In this document: positions 1 to 5,576 of the stretch, one piece after another
Numbering within the stretch: the stretch's first letter is position 1
Layout of the letters: each line of letters opens with the position of its first letter
From: Deltaproteobacteria bacterium
GTDB taxonomy: Bacteria > Desulfobacterota > Desulfobacteria > Desulfobacterales > JAFDDL01
Reading direction: 5' to 3'
Length of the DNA stretch: 5,576 bases
Assembly (NCBI GenBank): GCA_019310865.1
Contig: JAFDDL010000275.1
Span: 1-5,576, forward strand
Program-made: the position numbers and the translations under genes
The notes under the pieces: model-generated
What the model was told of the DNA's origin: nothing
What the model saw: only the letters and a program-made list of their open reading frames with translations
Databases searched by the model: none

Positions 1-1997
1 TGCTAGTCGGGTTGTTTGGCCTGGGCGCCTTCTGGATACCGGTCATCTGCCTGGTAACCAGCATTCAAATTTTGGGCAGCCAATCGGGCAAAACCATTGC
101 GCTGACCGTCGGCGGCGGTGCGCTGCTGAGCATCACCACCGGCGCGCTGCTGGCCTTGCAGCAAAACCATTATGAAATTTTCAGTGCAAAATTTTCATCG
201 GGCGGACTCATCGGTATCCCACTAAAGCGTTTTCTAGTGTCCTTTGCAAACCCCACCGGTGCATCGACGATTCTGATTCTGCTATGGGTCATCGGCTTTA
301 TTCTGGCAACGGGGTTTTCCTTTCAGGCCTTCTTCAAACGGTTCTGGCTCGCGTGCATCTTTGCAGCCGACCGGTTTCAAACCCTTCATATTAAATGGAA
401 GGAACGTCGGAAAAAAGCCAAAAAACGCCTCAAAACACAGCAAGTCAAACACACCCAGAGCCCGAAAAAAATAAAAATCAAGGCCCCTGAAATGCCCCGT
501 GTCCCCAAAACGCCCATTGCCAAACAGAAGGTGTTCGACTTTATGCGTCCCGAAAACGGATTTCAATTGCCATCCGTTAATTTTTTGGATGACGCGGACG
601 AAACGCTCGTGAAGCCGGATGACGAAAATCTGCGAATGCAGTCCAAAATGCTGGAAAAAAAGCTGGCGGATTTCGGGATCGAGGGAAAGGTGGTGGCCGT
701 CACCCCGGGGCCGGTCATCACGACCTTTGAATACGAACCGGCACCGGGTGTCAAAATCAATCGGATTGTCAGCCTCACAGACGATCTGGCGCTCACGCTT
801 CGTGCCATGAGCATTCGAATCGTTGCCCCCATACCGGGAAAGGCGGTCATCGGGATCGAGATTCCCAACGACAATCGCCTGATGGTCCGATTTAAAGACA
901 TCGTCATCTCCGGTGCTTTTCAAAAATCGAATTCGCTTCTGACCCTATGCCTGGGAAAAGACATTGTGGGCAATCCGGTTGTCGCCCAATTGAACAAAAT
1001 GCCCCATCTGCTCATCGCCGGCGCAACCGGTTCAGGCAAAAGTGTGGCCCTGAACACCATGATCTGCAGTTTCCTGTATAAAGCCTCACCGGAAACGGTC
1101 AAATTGATGATGGTCGACCCGAAACGCATCGAGCTGTCCGTTTATGACGGCATCCCCCATCTGATCACGCCGGTCGTGACCGACGTCAAGAAAGCGACCA
1201 ACGCATTGTATTGGGCGGTGCGCGAAATGGAACGGCGCTACGAATTGCTTTCAGAAAAAAAGGTCAGAAATATCGATCAATACAATAAAAAAATCGAAAA
1301 AGCGCTTAAGTCCGAAAACCCGGAAGCCGAGCCGCCCCCTGAAAAACTACCGTATATCGTTATTATCATCGATGAGTTGGCGGACCTGATGATCGTGGCC
1401 TCACGGGATGTGGAGGTGGCGCTCACCCGGCTCGCACAGATGGCCCGGGCAGCCGGCATCCATCTGATTCTTGCCACCCAGCGTCCGTCCGTGGATGTTC
1501 TGACCGGCATCATCAAGGCCAATTTCCCGACCCGCCTGAGCTTCCAGGTGTCCTCCAAAACCGATTCACGGACCATTATCGACATGAACGGGGCCGAGAG
1601 CCTGCTTGGCCATGGCGATATGCTTTTTTTACCCCCCGGTACCGCCAAGCTTCAGCGAATACACGGTGCATATATATCAGAGGCCGAAATTGCTCGCATC
1701 ATCGAGTTTTTAAAAACCCAGAAAAAACCCGAATACAACATCGACGTCACGGAAGACCAAAAGCAGGAGGCCGGACAAGACCAGGAGACCGAATACGATG
1801 AAAAGTATGACGAAGCCGTGGCCCTGGTGACAAAAACCCGCCAGGCCTCCATATCCATGGTCCAACGGCACCTGCGAATCGGGTATAACCGGGCAGCGCG
1901 CATCATCGAGGTGATGGAAAAAGAGGGCGTCGTCGGTCCGTCCGACGGCGCCAAACCCAGAGAGGTGCTGATCGCAAATTACGATGACATAAATTAA
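1..1997 (+). CDS. ftsK: DNA translocase FtsK (5'-partial)
   Basis: FtsK/SpoIIIE-family ATPase. In this family the protein sits in the inner membrane at the division septum, pumps double-stranded DNA as a hexamer and helps resolve chromosome dimers. The frame is open through the window's left edge. TTG at 12 falls inside a hydrophobic segment and is probably not the start; an estimated 60-80 residues, including the first membrane helix, are missing. Residues are numbered from the codon at 12. Hydrophobic segments lie near 1-21, 27-49 and 83-106. A Lys/Arg-rich linker covers about 128-175, and the alpha part of the motor about 205-300. Walker A is GATGSGKS at 337-344 (Lys343). The family block VDPKRIELSVYDGIPHL starts at 368. 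Walker B ends at Asp454-Glu455 (IIIDELADLM), and ATQRP is at 488-492. The C-terminal winged-helix gamma domain, which reads KOPS DNA signals in the family, covers about 596-655. All motor motifs are intact. The linker is short compared with E. coli FtsK, so the protein is closer to SpoIIIE in size. Confidence 0.97.
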   Translation, partial: LVGLFGLGAFWIPVICLVTSIQILGSQSGKTIALTVGGGALLSITTGALLALQQNHYEIFSAKFSSGGLIGIPLKRFLVSFANPTGASTILILLWVIGFILATGFSFQAFFKRFWLACIFAADRFQTLHIKWKERRKKAKKRLKTQQVKHTQSPKKIKIKAPEMPRVPKTPIAKQKVFDFMRPENGFQLPSVNFLDDADETLVKPDDENLRMQSKMLEKKLADFGIEGKVVAVTPGPVITTFEYEPAPGVKINRIVSLTDDLALTLRAMSIRIVAPIPGKAVIGIEIPNDNRLMVRFKDIVISGAFQKSNSLLTLCLGKDIVGNPVVAQLNKMPHLLIAGATGSGKSVALNTMICSFLYKASPETVKLMMVDPKRIELSVYDGIPHLITPVVTDVKKATNALYWAVREMERRYELLSEKKVRNIDQYNKKIEKALKSENPEAEPPPEKLPYIVIIIDELADLMIVASRDVEVALTRLAQMARAAGIHLILATQRPSVDVLTGIIKANFPTRLSFQVSSKTDSRTIIDMNGAESLLGHGDMLFLPPGTAKLQRIHGAYISEAEIARIIEFLKTQKKPEYNIDVTEDQKQEAGQDQETEYDEKYDEAVALVTKTRQASISMVQRHLRIGYNRAARIIEVMEKEGVVGPSDGAKPREVLIANYDDIN

Positions 1998-2004
1998 TGC
2001 CCAA

Positions 2005-2170
2005 CCAGAACTGGCATCGGAGTCTCGCAGGCTCGCTTACCTAAGGCCCAGGGCGGCGTTCTCGCATTTTTCCAATCCTCGGAGGTAAGCGAAGACTCCG
2101 ATAGTATGACTATGCCTGCGGTTGAAAAAATGCTGCGGCCTTGCCCTGAACCTTATGCTACCAATTCTGG
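2005..2170. repeat. Interleaved inverted-repeat element (A-B-C-B'-C'-A')
   Basis: Three pairs of complementary segments cross each other. Outer pair A/A': 2005-2017 (ccagaactggcat) with 2155-2170, one mismatch and a 2-nt bulge. Pair B/B': atcggagtct (2016-2025) plus tcgcttacct (2033-2042) is the exact reverse complement of 2083-2102, with 7 extra bases (cgcaggc, 2026-2032) bulged in B. Pair C/C': 2043-2078 with 2120-2154, imperfect, with cores cagggc/gccctg and gcattttt/aaaaatgc. A small central hairpin is atagt-atg-actat (2101-2113). The bulged cgcaggc is complementary to gcctgcg at 2114-2120. A, C, the centre, C' and A' thus form one long nested palindrome, and B and B' sit inside its left arm on either side of C. 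It may be a decayed MITE or REP-like element, a rearranged repeat, or a structured RNA. The pairing is seen directly; the function is unknown. Confidence 0.8.
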
Positions 2171-2261
2171 ATGGACATTAAAAAATCTGGTGACTATTTC
2201 ATTGCATGTTTGTTAGATTTTCGTTATGGTGTTGGGAAAATTTGCCGTGGGTTTCACGATT

Positions 2262-2265
2262 GGAG
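2262..2265 (+). promoter_or_regulatory. Ribosome binding site deciding the PilZ start
   Basis: GGAG lies 6 bases before ATG 2272. It supports the short 119-residue PilZ form over the upstream in-frame ATG at 2206, which has no comparable site. Confidence 0.65.
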
Positions 2266-2271
2266 CTGGTA

Positions 2272-2631
2272 ATGAATGACAGAAGAAAACACCCCCGTTA
2301 TCGTGTCAAAGATAAGGTGTTTGCGGTTCACTGGATGGCACCCACCCGAATCGGCCAAATTATCGACGTGAGCCTTTCGGGTTTGGCATTCAGCTATCTT
2401 GACCAGCATCCTTATCCCGATGAACCCACCGAAATCGGCATCCTGTTTTCAGATGACAAATTTTTCCTCAAGCAGATACCCTTTCAATCCATATCCGACA
2501 CCGCGATTCCCGGTCATCCGCTGAGCAGTGTTGCAATGAGACGCCATGGCGGCCAGTTTACCGAATTGACCCCGGCGCAAGAGAAAGAACTTCATTATTT
2601 CATAAAAAACCATACCACAACCCCTGCTTGA
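2272..2631 (+). CDS. Small stand-alone PilZ-domain protein
   Basis: Predicted cytosolic c-di-GMP receptor of 119 residues. The PilZ signature is complete: the first motif RxxxR is Arg5-Lys-His-Pro-Arg9, and the second (D/N)xSxxG is Asp32-Val-Ser34-Leu-Ser-Gly37, followed by beta-strand-like sequence. The end, GGQFTELTPAQ followed by an ELHYFI helix, is typical of single-domain PilZ proteins. I chose ATG 2272 because GGAG at 2262-2265 lies 6 bases upstream and the protein then begins directly before the binding motif. An in-frame ATG at 2206 would add 22 residues (MFVRFSLWCW...) that resemble no PilZ N-terminus and lack a good ribosome site. The stop is 3 bases before the lyase start, so the two are probably co-translated. 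With no output domain, it presumably acts by binding a partner; which partner cannot be read here. The ligand motifs make c-di-GMP binding likely but not proven. Confidence 0.9.
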   Translation: MNDRRKHPRYRVKDKVFAVHWMAPTRIGQIIDVSLSGLAFSYLDQHPYPDEPTEIGILFSDDKFFLKQIPFQSISDTAIPGHPLSSVAMRRHGGQFTELTPAQEKELHYFIKNHTTTPA

Positions 2632-2634
2632 CAC

Positions 2635-3567
2635 ATGTTCAAACCCGACATGACGTTGAATCTTCCGGATCGGGTGCACCTCATCGAAGTGGGCCTTCGC
2701 GATGGGTTGCAGATGGAAGCGGTCGTAATCCCCACATCATTGAAGCGCGATATTCTGGCCGGTTTAGAATCGGCCGGATTCGGCATGATTCAGGTGGCGG
2801 CCTTTGTCAATCCAAAAATCGTTCCCCAAATGGCGGATGCCGATACATTGGCAGCGACCCTTTCGAAAAAAAGTAACACCATTTACAATGCGCTGGTATT
2901 AAATCCCAGGGGCCTGGAGCGAGCCGTTCAGGCCGGCATTGCTTCCGTGGAAATCTCCGTTTCATCAAGCGACACACACAGCCGAAAAAATGCGGGTAGA
3001 TCCCGTAATCAGGCCATGAGTGAATCTCTGGAAATGGTGCGGATGGCCCTTGACAGCGGACTTCACGTTCGGGCCGGCATTCAAAGCGCCTTTGGCTGCG
3101 CTTACGAAGGCAGCATCGCCCAGGATCAAGTGCTGGAAACGGCAACCCGGTTCCTTGCGCTGGACATACACCAGCTGGCAATCGCCGACACCACGGGGAT
3201 GGCCACCCCCTTATCGGTCAAAACCCTGCTGGGGCAGCTGATGCCCCTGGCTGCAAGCATTCCGGTGGCCCTGCATCTGCACGACACCCATGGCCTGGGA
3301 TTGGCCAACGTGGTGGCCGCCATGGAATGCGGCGTGACCCATTTCGATACGGCATTCGGCGGACTTGGCGGCTGCCCCTTTGTGCCCGGCGCCGCCGGAA
3401 ATATTTCCACCGAGCAAACCGTGCGCATGATGACAAAGATGAACATTCAAACCGGAATCGATGCCACCAAAGTGTCCATCTGCACCCGCAGATTAAAAAG
3501 CTACATAGAAAAGGGGACGTACAAAACGGTACAAAACGGGGACGTTCGTCAGAATATAAGTTTCTGA
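2635..3567 (+). CDS. HMG-CoA lyase-like DRE-TIM metallolyase
   Basis: A 310-residue protein of the HMGL-like TIM-barrel family. Classical members cleave 3-hydroxy-3-methylglutaryl-CoA to acetyl-CoA and acetoacetate, in leucine or ketone-body metabolism. Visible family features are GLRDGLQ (Arg22-Asp23), FVNPKIVPQMAD from 58, the metal-ligand motif HLHDTHG (His214, His216), and the active-site loop GLGGCPF with Cys247 and Asn256 in the GN pair. One key position differs: where HMG-CoA lyases have IE before the TSF/SF strand, this protein has Ile52-Gln53 (codon cag, 2791-2793). The Glu of the 'DRE' signature is therefore Gln, so the exact substrate is uncertain. ATG 2635 lies 3 bases after the PilZ stop and has no obvious ribosome site, which points to translational coupling; Met6 (2650) is an alternative start. 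Residues from about 293 to 310 and the stop are encoded by a palindromic repeat, so the natural C-terminus appears to have been replaced. A related acyl-CoA lyase activity is possible. Confidence 0.87.
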   Translation: MFKPDMTLNLPDRVHLIEVGLRDGLQMEAVVIPTSLKRDILAGLESAGFGMIQVAAFVNPKIVPQMADADTLAATLSKKSNTIYNALVLNPRGLERAVQAGIASVEISVSSSDTHSRKNAGRSRNQAMSESLEMVRMALDSGLHVRAGIQSAFGCAYEGSIAQDQVLETATRFLALDIHQLAIADTTGMATPLSVKTLLGQLMPLAASIPVALHLHDTHGLGLANVVAAMECGVTHFDTAFGGLGGCPFVPGAAGNISTEQTVRMMTKMNIQTGIDATKVSICTRRLKSYIEKGTYKTVQNGDVRQNISF

Positions 3568-3605
3568 CTAGAAACTTATATTCTGACGAACGTCCCCGTC
3601 CCTTT
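3509..3605. repeat. REP/MITE-like palindromic repeat element
   Basis: A compact element between the convergent lyase and MFS genes. Its core is a perfect 30-bp inverted repeat (3536-3565 with 3570-3599) and a 4-base loop, gact. To the left are two tandem copies of tacaaaacgg (3520-3529, 3530-3539) and a second copy of ggggacgt (3513-3520, matching 3538-3545). The outer ends are nearly complementary: aaaggggacg on the left and cgtcccttt on the right (3597-3605), one G apart. This layout, with GGGGACG-type ends, resembles REP sequences or small non-autonomous elements mobilised by Y1 (REP-associated) transposases. That link is inference; no transposase is present here. The element contains the end and stop codon of the lyase gene. 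Confidence 0.8.
3536..3599. terminator. Possible bidirectional terminator hairpin (30-bp stem)
   Basis: The perfect 30-bp stem with a 4-base loop lies at the meeting point of two convergent transcription units. It would form a very stable RNA hairpin from either strand. There is no long T-run on either side (only ttt at 3603-3605 going right, and tttt at 3509-3512 on the minus strand, offset from the stem), so it is not a textbook intrinsic terminator. Its role in ending transcription is inferred from position and stability. Confidence 0.4.
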
Positions 3606-3610
3606 ACACC

Positions 3611-5011
3611 TTACGATCTTCGGGTTTTTCGAGAAGTAATGGCCCAGGTGACAACACCGTGCAAACAGGCCTGGGCGGCCAGCTGTCTTTTTTCCATCAG
3701 CGCCCAGGCCGCGTCGTCATCGCGCTCGATTCCCCCCTTTTGTTTTCCCAACAACAGAAGCGCCAGTATGCCGCCGATCAACGTCGTCAAGGCGCCGATC
3801 ATAAAGATCGTCTGCGGTGAGGTTCGTCCACTGATAATCGCCACCAGGGCCGGCCCGAGCACCCCCCCCAACGAAAGTGCCGACTCCTTTATCCCGATAA
3901 TTCTCGACCGATGTTCCTTTTTTGTAATATCCAAGTAAAAGGCACTGATGGCTGGGCCCTTTAACGCATCACCCACTCCGGAGATAAACGCCACCACCAT
4001 GATCAGAGAAAACAGCTGCACATATGCCAAGCCGACATAAAATGACAGGGAAAGCAAAAATCCAATGACAATGACCGGTCTGCGACCGAATCTGTCGCTC
4101 GATCTTCCTAAAATCATCTGGCTGGACACCATCGCCAGGCCAAATACCCCCACCACCAGTCCGAACCGCGTGGTGGACCATTTCAGGTCATCGTAGAAGT
4201 AAAAAACCATCTGGGGTTCTATAAATGAAAAGGCAAAGGAACCGATGAAATTCAGGGCCATCAGGGTGTAAAATATATACCGGGGCCTGGGAAGGGTTGA
4301 TAGAAACGAGGGCTCTATAATCGGTTCATGCAGGGGGTTCCGAAGGCCCCGGAGGCGGTCCCGGTTTCGAATCTTTGCTGTTCGCGTCTCCGGGACCAGA
4401 AGGCAGGCGGCCACAAATCCCAGAAAGCCGAAAACCGCCGACACCATGAACGGGGCGGAAAACCCTTGCCAATCATAGAGTGCGCCGCCGATGGCCGGAC
4501 CGAAAATGAAGCCGGCGCTATAGCTCCCCATCACGATGCCGATCCAATGTGCCCGCTTGTTTTCAGGCACCAAATCCGCCACGATCCCCATGGAAGCGGG
4601 AAAAAGGCCGGCAGTCAGAGCACCTTCCAGTGTTCGGATCAAAATGAATATGGCGATGGCCGGGGCGAACAGAAAACCCACATTGGAAAGGGCGAATACC
4701 GCCAGCGAAACAACCACCAGCGGACGCCTGCCGATGCGATCCGCCAGGGCCCCCATGAATGGTGCAGCGACCAACTGGGCCAGGGCAAAGGACATGGTCA
4801 TCAATCCCAGTGCCCCGACACCGGAGCCCAATTCACCGAATCGTTTCGCAAAAACGGGCATTATAATGCCGTAACCGGTCATCATCAATGCAACGCTACC
4901 GGCCAGCAGCCAGATAACCTTTCGAATCCGCCTGGGATCCAGGTTATCCGTAATGATATTATTGGCATATACAATCCGGCCAAGATTGGAATAATCGTTG
5001 GGGCTCGTCAT
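3611..5011 (-). CDS. MFS transporter, DHA1-like 12-TM exporter
   Basis: A 466-residue major facilitator superfamily protein predicted to lie in the inner membrane with 12 helices: about 33-55, 66-88, 97-115, 118-140, 155-178, 184-206, 246-268, 281-300, 312-330, 333-350, 373-394 and 401-422. Motif A between helices 2 and 3 reads GALADRIGRRP (87-97, Asp91). Its pseudo-repeat between helices 8 and 9 is GRSSDRFGRRP (302-312, Asp306). Helix 4 carries the motif B arginine (Arg126 in IRTLEG). Helix 5 carries GFIFGPAIGG (167-176), the motif C typical of proton-driven antiporters, which favours export over uptake. The substrate cannot be told; TetA/multidrug-like annotation by homology is expected. 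The start ATG overlaps the upstream SnoaL-like stop as ATGA, with GGAG 7 bases before it. A hydrophilic N-tail of about 30 residues and a basic C-tail (about 423-466) flank the membrane core. The 3' end nearly touches the palindromic element. Confidence 0.93.
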   Translation of the reverse strand: MTSPNDYSNLGRIVYANNIITDNLDPRRIRKVIWLLAGSVALMMTGYGIIMPVFAKRFGELGSGVGALGLMTMSFALAQLVAAPFMGALADRIGRRPLVVVSLAVFALSNVGFLFAPAIAIFILIRTLEGALTAGLFPASMGIVADLVPENKRAHWIGIVMGSYSAGFIFGPAIGGALYDWQGFSAPFMVSAVFGFLGFVAACLLVPETRTAKIRNRDRLRGLRNPLHEPIIEPSFLSTLPRPRYIFYTLMALNFIGSFAFSFIEPQMVFYFYDDLKWSTTRFGLVVGVFGLAMVSSQMILGRSSDRFGRRPVIVIGFLLSLSFYVGLAYVQLFSLIMVVAFISGVGDALKGPAISAFYLDITKKEHRSRIIGIKESALSLGGVLGPALVAIISGRTSPQTIFMIGALTTLIGGILALLLLGKQKGGIERDDDAAWALMEKRQLAAQACLHGVVTWAITSRKTRRS

Positions 5012-5517
5012 GTCATTACTCCGAGCTCTACCCAGAGCGTAGCCAGATCCATATACAGCGTTTCCTTTTTAATGAGGCCGTGATCAATCTCATATATCGA
5101 CGCGCCACGGAAACAAACCGTGTTCCCGGTGGGTTCCACCAACCGGTTGAATATCTCCAGATCTATCAGTCCGGTGTTCGTGCCCGTAAACGTCCACTCC
5201 AGCACGATGATGGATTCAGAGGCAATCGTGCGCGTCACCTCATAATCCAAATCCTCAAACCCGGCAAACCAGGCGCTCCAGAATTTTGAAACATCCTGGT
5301 TCGGTGCGGGGTTGTCCAGAAACGCGTCACCGGCAACCAGATCCCTGACAAAATCGGCAGAACGCAGTGCGTTCATCTTTACAATGTCTTTTTGCTGAAG
5401 GGCGGTGACATAACGAGACATGAGATCCAGGGATGATTTCGCTGCGGAACCGTCTTTTTTACCCGTTGGGCTGTATTTCCCCGAAGTCTTATCCAATAGT
5501 TGTTCTCCCGAGACCAT
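5008..5517 (-). CDS. SnoaL-like / NTF2-fold family protein
   Basis: A 169-residue protein with the cone-shaped alpha+beta fold of the SnoaL/NTF2-like superfamily, which includes polyketide cyclases, ketosteroid isomerase-like enzymes and non-catalytic ligand binders. Supporting features are the N-terminal helix LDLMSRYVTALQQKD (30-44), the helix around FWSAWFAGF (79-87), alternating strands (VTRTIAS, SIIVLEWTFTG at 102-112), and the typical ending VCFRGASIYEI-DHGLIKKETLYMDLATLWVELG, which closes the pocket. The first ~25 residues are polar and lie outside the fold, making it longer than usual members (about 130-145). There is no signal peptide or membrane segment, so it is presumably cytosolic. 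The start ATG is at 5517, with only a weak purine site (agcagg) upstream. Its TGA overlaps the MFS start (ATGA), so it is the first gene of a two-gene operon. Catalysis, if any, and ligand are unknown; a link to the transporter's substrate is plausible. Confidence 0.82.
   Translation of the reverse strand: MVSGEQLLDKTSGKYSPTGKKDGSAAKSSLDLMSRYVTALQQKDIVKMNALRSADFVRDLVAGDAFLDNPAPNQDVSKFWSAWFAGFEDLDYEVTRTIASESIIVLEWTFTGTNTGLIDLEIFNRLVEPTGNTVCFRGASIYEIDHGLIKKETLYMDLATLWVELGVMT
5019..5022 (-). promoter_or_regulatory. Ribosome binding site of the MFS gene inside the SnoaL-like gene
   Basis: On the minus strand GGAG ends 7 bases before the MFS ATG, within the last codons of the SnoaL-like gene. It supports the ATGA-overlap start and suggests coupled but independently primed translation. 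Confidence 0.6.
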
Positions 5518-5534
5518 TTAATATGCCTGCTATA

Positions 5535-5550
5535 TAAAGGCCGGCCTTTA
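5535..5550. promoter_or_regulatory. Perfect 16-bp palindrome, possible operator
   Basis: taaaggccggccttta is a perfect palindrome that ends 17 bases before the SnoaL-like start codon (minus strand). Its position fits an operator overlapping the promoter of the SnoaL-MFS operon. On the minus strand it lies between a -35-like cggaca and AT-rich tttatata, which match the sigma-70 consensus only moderately. No regulator gene is visible in the window. It could also be the stem of a short hairpin in the leader. Confidence 0.4.
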
Positions 5551-5576
5551 AATGGGTGTCCGATTGTAGATATAAA

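Larger units (their letters stand above)
1998..2271. other. Intergenic region between ftsK and the PilZ gene
   Basis: This stretch of about 270 bases has no supportable gene. Most of it (2005-2170) is a complex set of inverted repeats, described separately. The last ~100 bases (2171-2271) are AT-richer and must carry the leader of the PilZ-lyase operon if that operon has its own promoter. The best hexamer pair I found there, ttgcat at 2202-2207 and tatggt at 2225-2230 with a 17-bp spacer, matches sigma-70 poorly, so no promoter is called. There is no clear intrinsic terminator with a T-run directly after ftsK; the repeat structure may end transcription instead. Confidence 0.7.

Noticed and set aside
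282..923. A 213-codon minus-strand frame within ftsK.
   Set aside because: It lies wholly opposite the conserved ftsK coding sequence and has no recognisable domain.
2005..2170. Reading the post-ftsK repeats as a simple Rho-independent terminator or CRISPR remnant.
   Set aside because: There is no T-run after a compact stem, and no regular direct repeats with spacers. The structure is interleaved inverted repeats.
2202..2230. Possible sigma-70 promoter (ttgcat, 17 bp, tatggt) before the PilZ gene.
   Set aside because: It matches the consensus too poorly (about 3/6 and 4/6) to call without transcript data.
2206..2271. A longer PilZ start at ATG 2206, adding 22 residues.
   Set aside because: The extra residues are not PilZ-like, and the GGAG before ATG 2272 is the better initiation site.
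3327..3938. A 203-codon plus-strand frame running from the lyase gene through the palindrome into the MFS gene.
   Set aside because: It overlaps two well-supported genes in other frames, has no family features, and crosses the repeat element.
4289..4296. gggaaggg matches the KOPS consensus GGGNAGGG that directs FtsK.
   Set aside because: A single copy in about 5.6 kb, both strands counted, is at chance level, and it lies inside the MFS coding sequence. Only a genome-wide strand skew would give it meaning.
4328..5083. A 251-codon open frame on the plus strand opposite the MFS gene.
   Set aside because: Its product is rich in His, Gln and Arg with no recognisable domain, and it mirrors the codons of the clearly real MFS gene. 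It is a shadow frame.

Overview
The window looks like ordinary chromosomal DNA from a Gram-negative bacterium, most likely a sulfate-reducing member of the Desulfobacterota (Desulfosarcina/Desulfobacteraceae type). That placement is an inference from the style of the FtsK and PilZ proteins, an HMG-CoA-lyase-like enzyme in a small operon, and moderate GC content. It was not tested by a search.

Layout, left to right. Positions 1-1997 (+) hold the 3' part of ftsK, the membrane-anchored DNA translocase of chromosome segregation; its N-terminus lies outside the window. Positions 1998-2271 are non-coding and almost filled by an unusual set of interleaved inverted repeats (2005-2170). Positions 2272-2631 (+) encode a small stand-alone PilZ protein (c-di-GMP receptor). 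Three bases after its stop, 2635-3567 (+), follows an HMG-CoA-lyase-like DRE-TIM metallolyase. The last ~17 codons of that gene and its stop lie inside a palindromic repeat element (about 3509-3605) with a perfect 30-bp inverted repeat. This element also fills the gap to the convergent genes.

On the minus strand, a two-gene operon is read from right to left: a SnoaL/NTF2-fold protein (5517-5008), then a 12-TM MFS exporter-type transporter (5011-3611). The two overlap by ATGA. A perfect 16-bp palindrome (5535-5550) sits just upstream of the operon.

How the genes work together: ftsK is a housekeeping gene and functionally separate. PilZ and the lyase are probably co-transcribed and translationally coupled, but no biochemical link can be read from the sequence. 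The SnoaL-like protein and the transporter probably form one unit handling a small molecule of unknown identity. No phage, CRISPR, toxin-antitoxin or clear defence system is present. The most noteworthy signals are non-coding or at gene edges: the interleaved repeats after ftsK, the palindromic element that supplies the lyase C-terminus, and a Glu-to-Gln change at a family-defining active-site position in the lyase.
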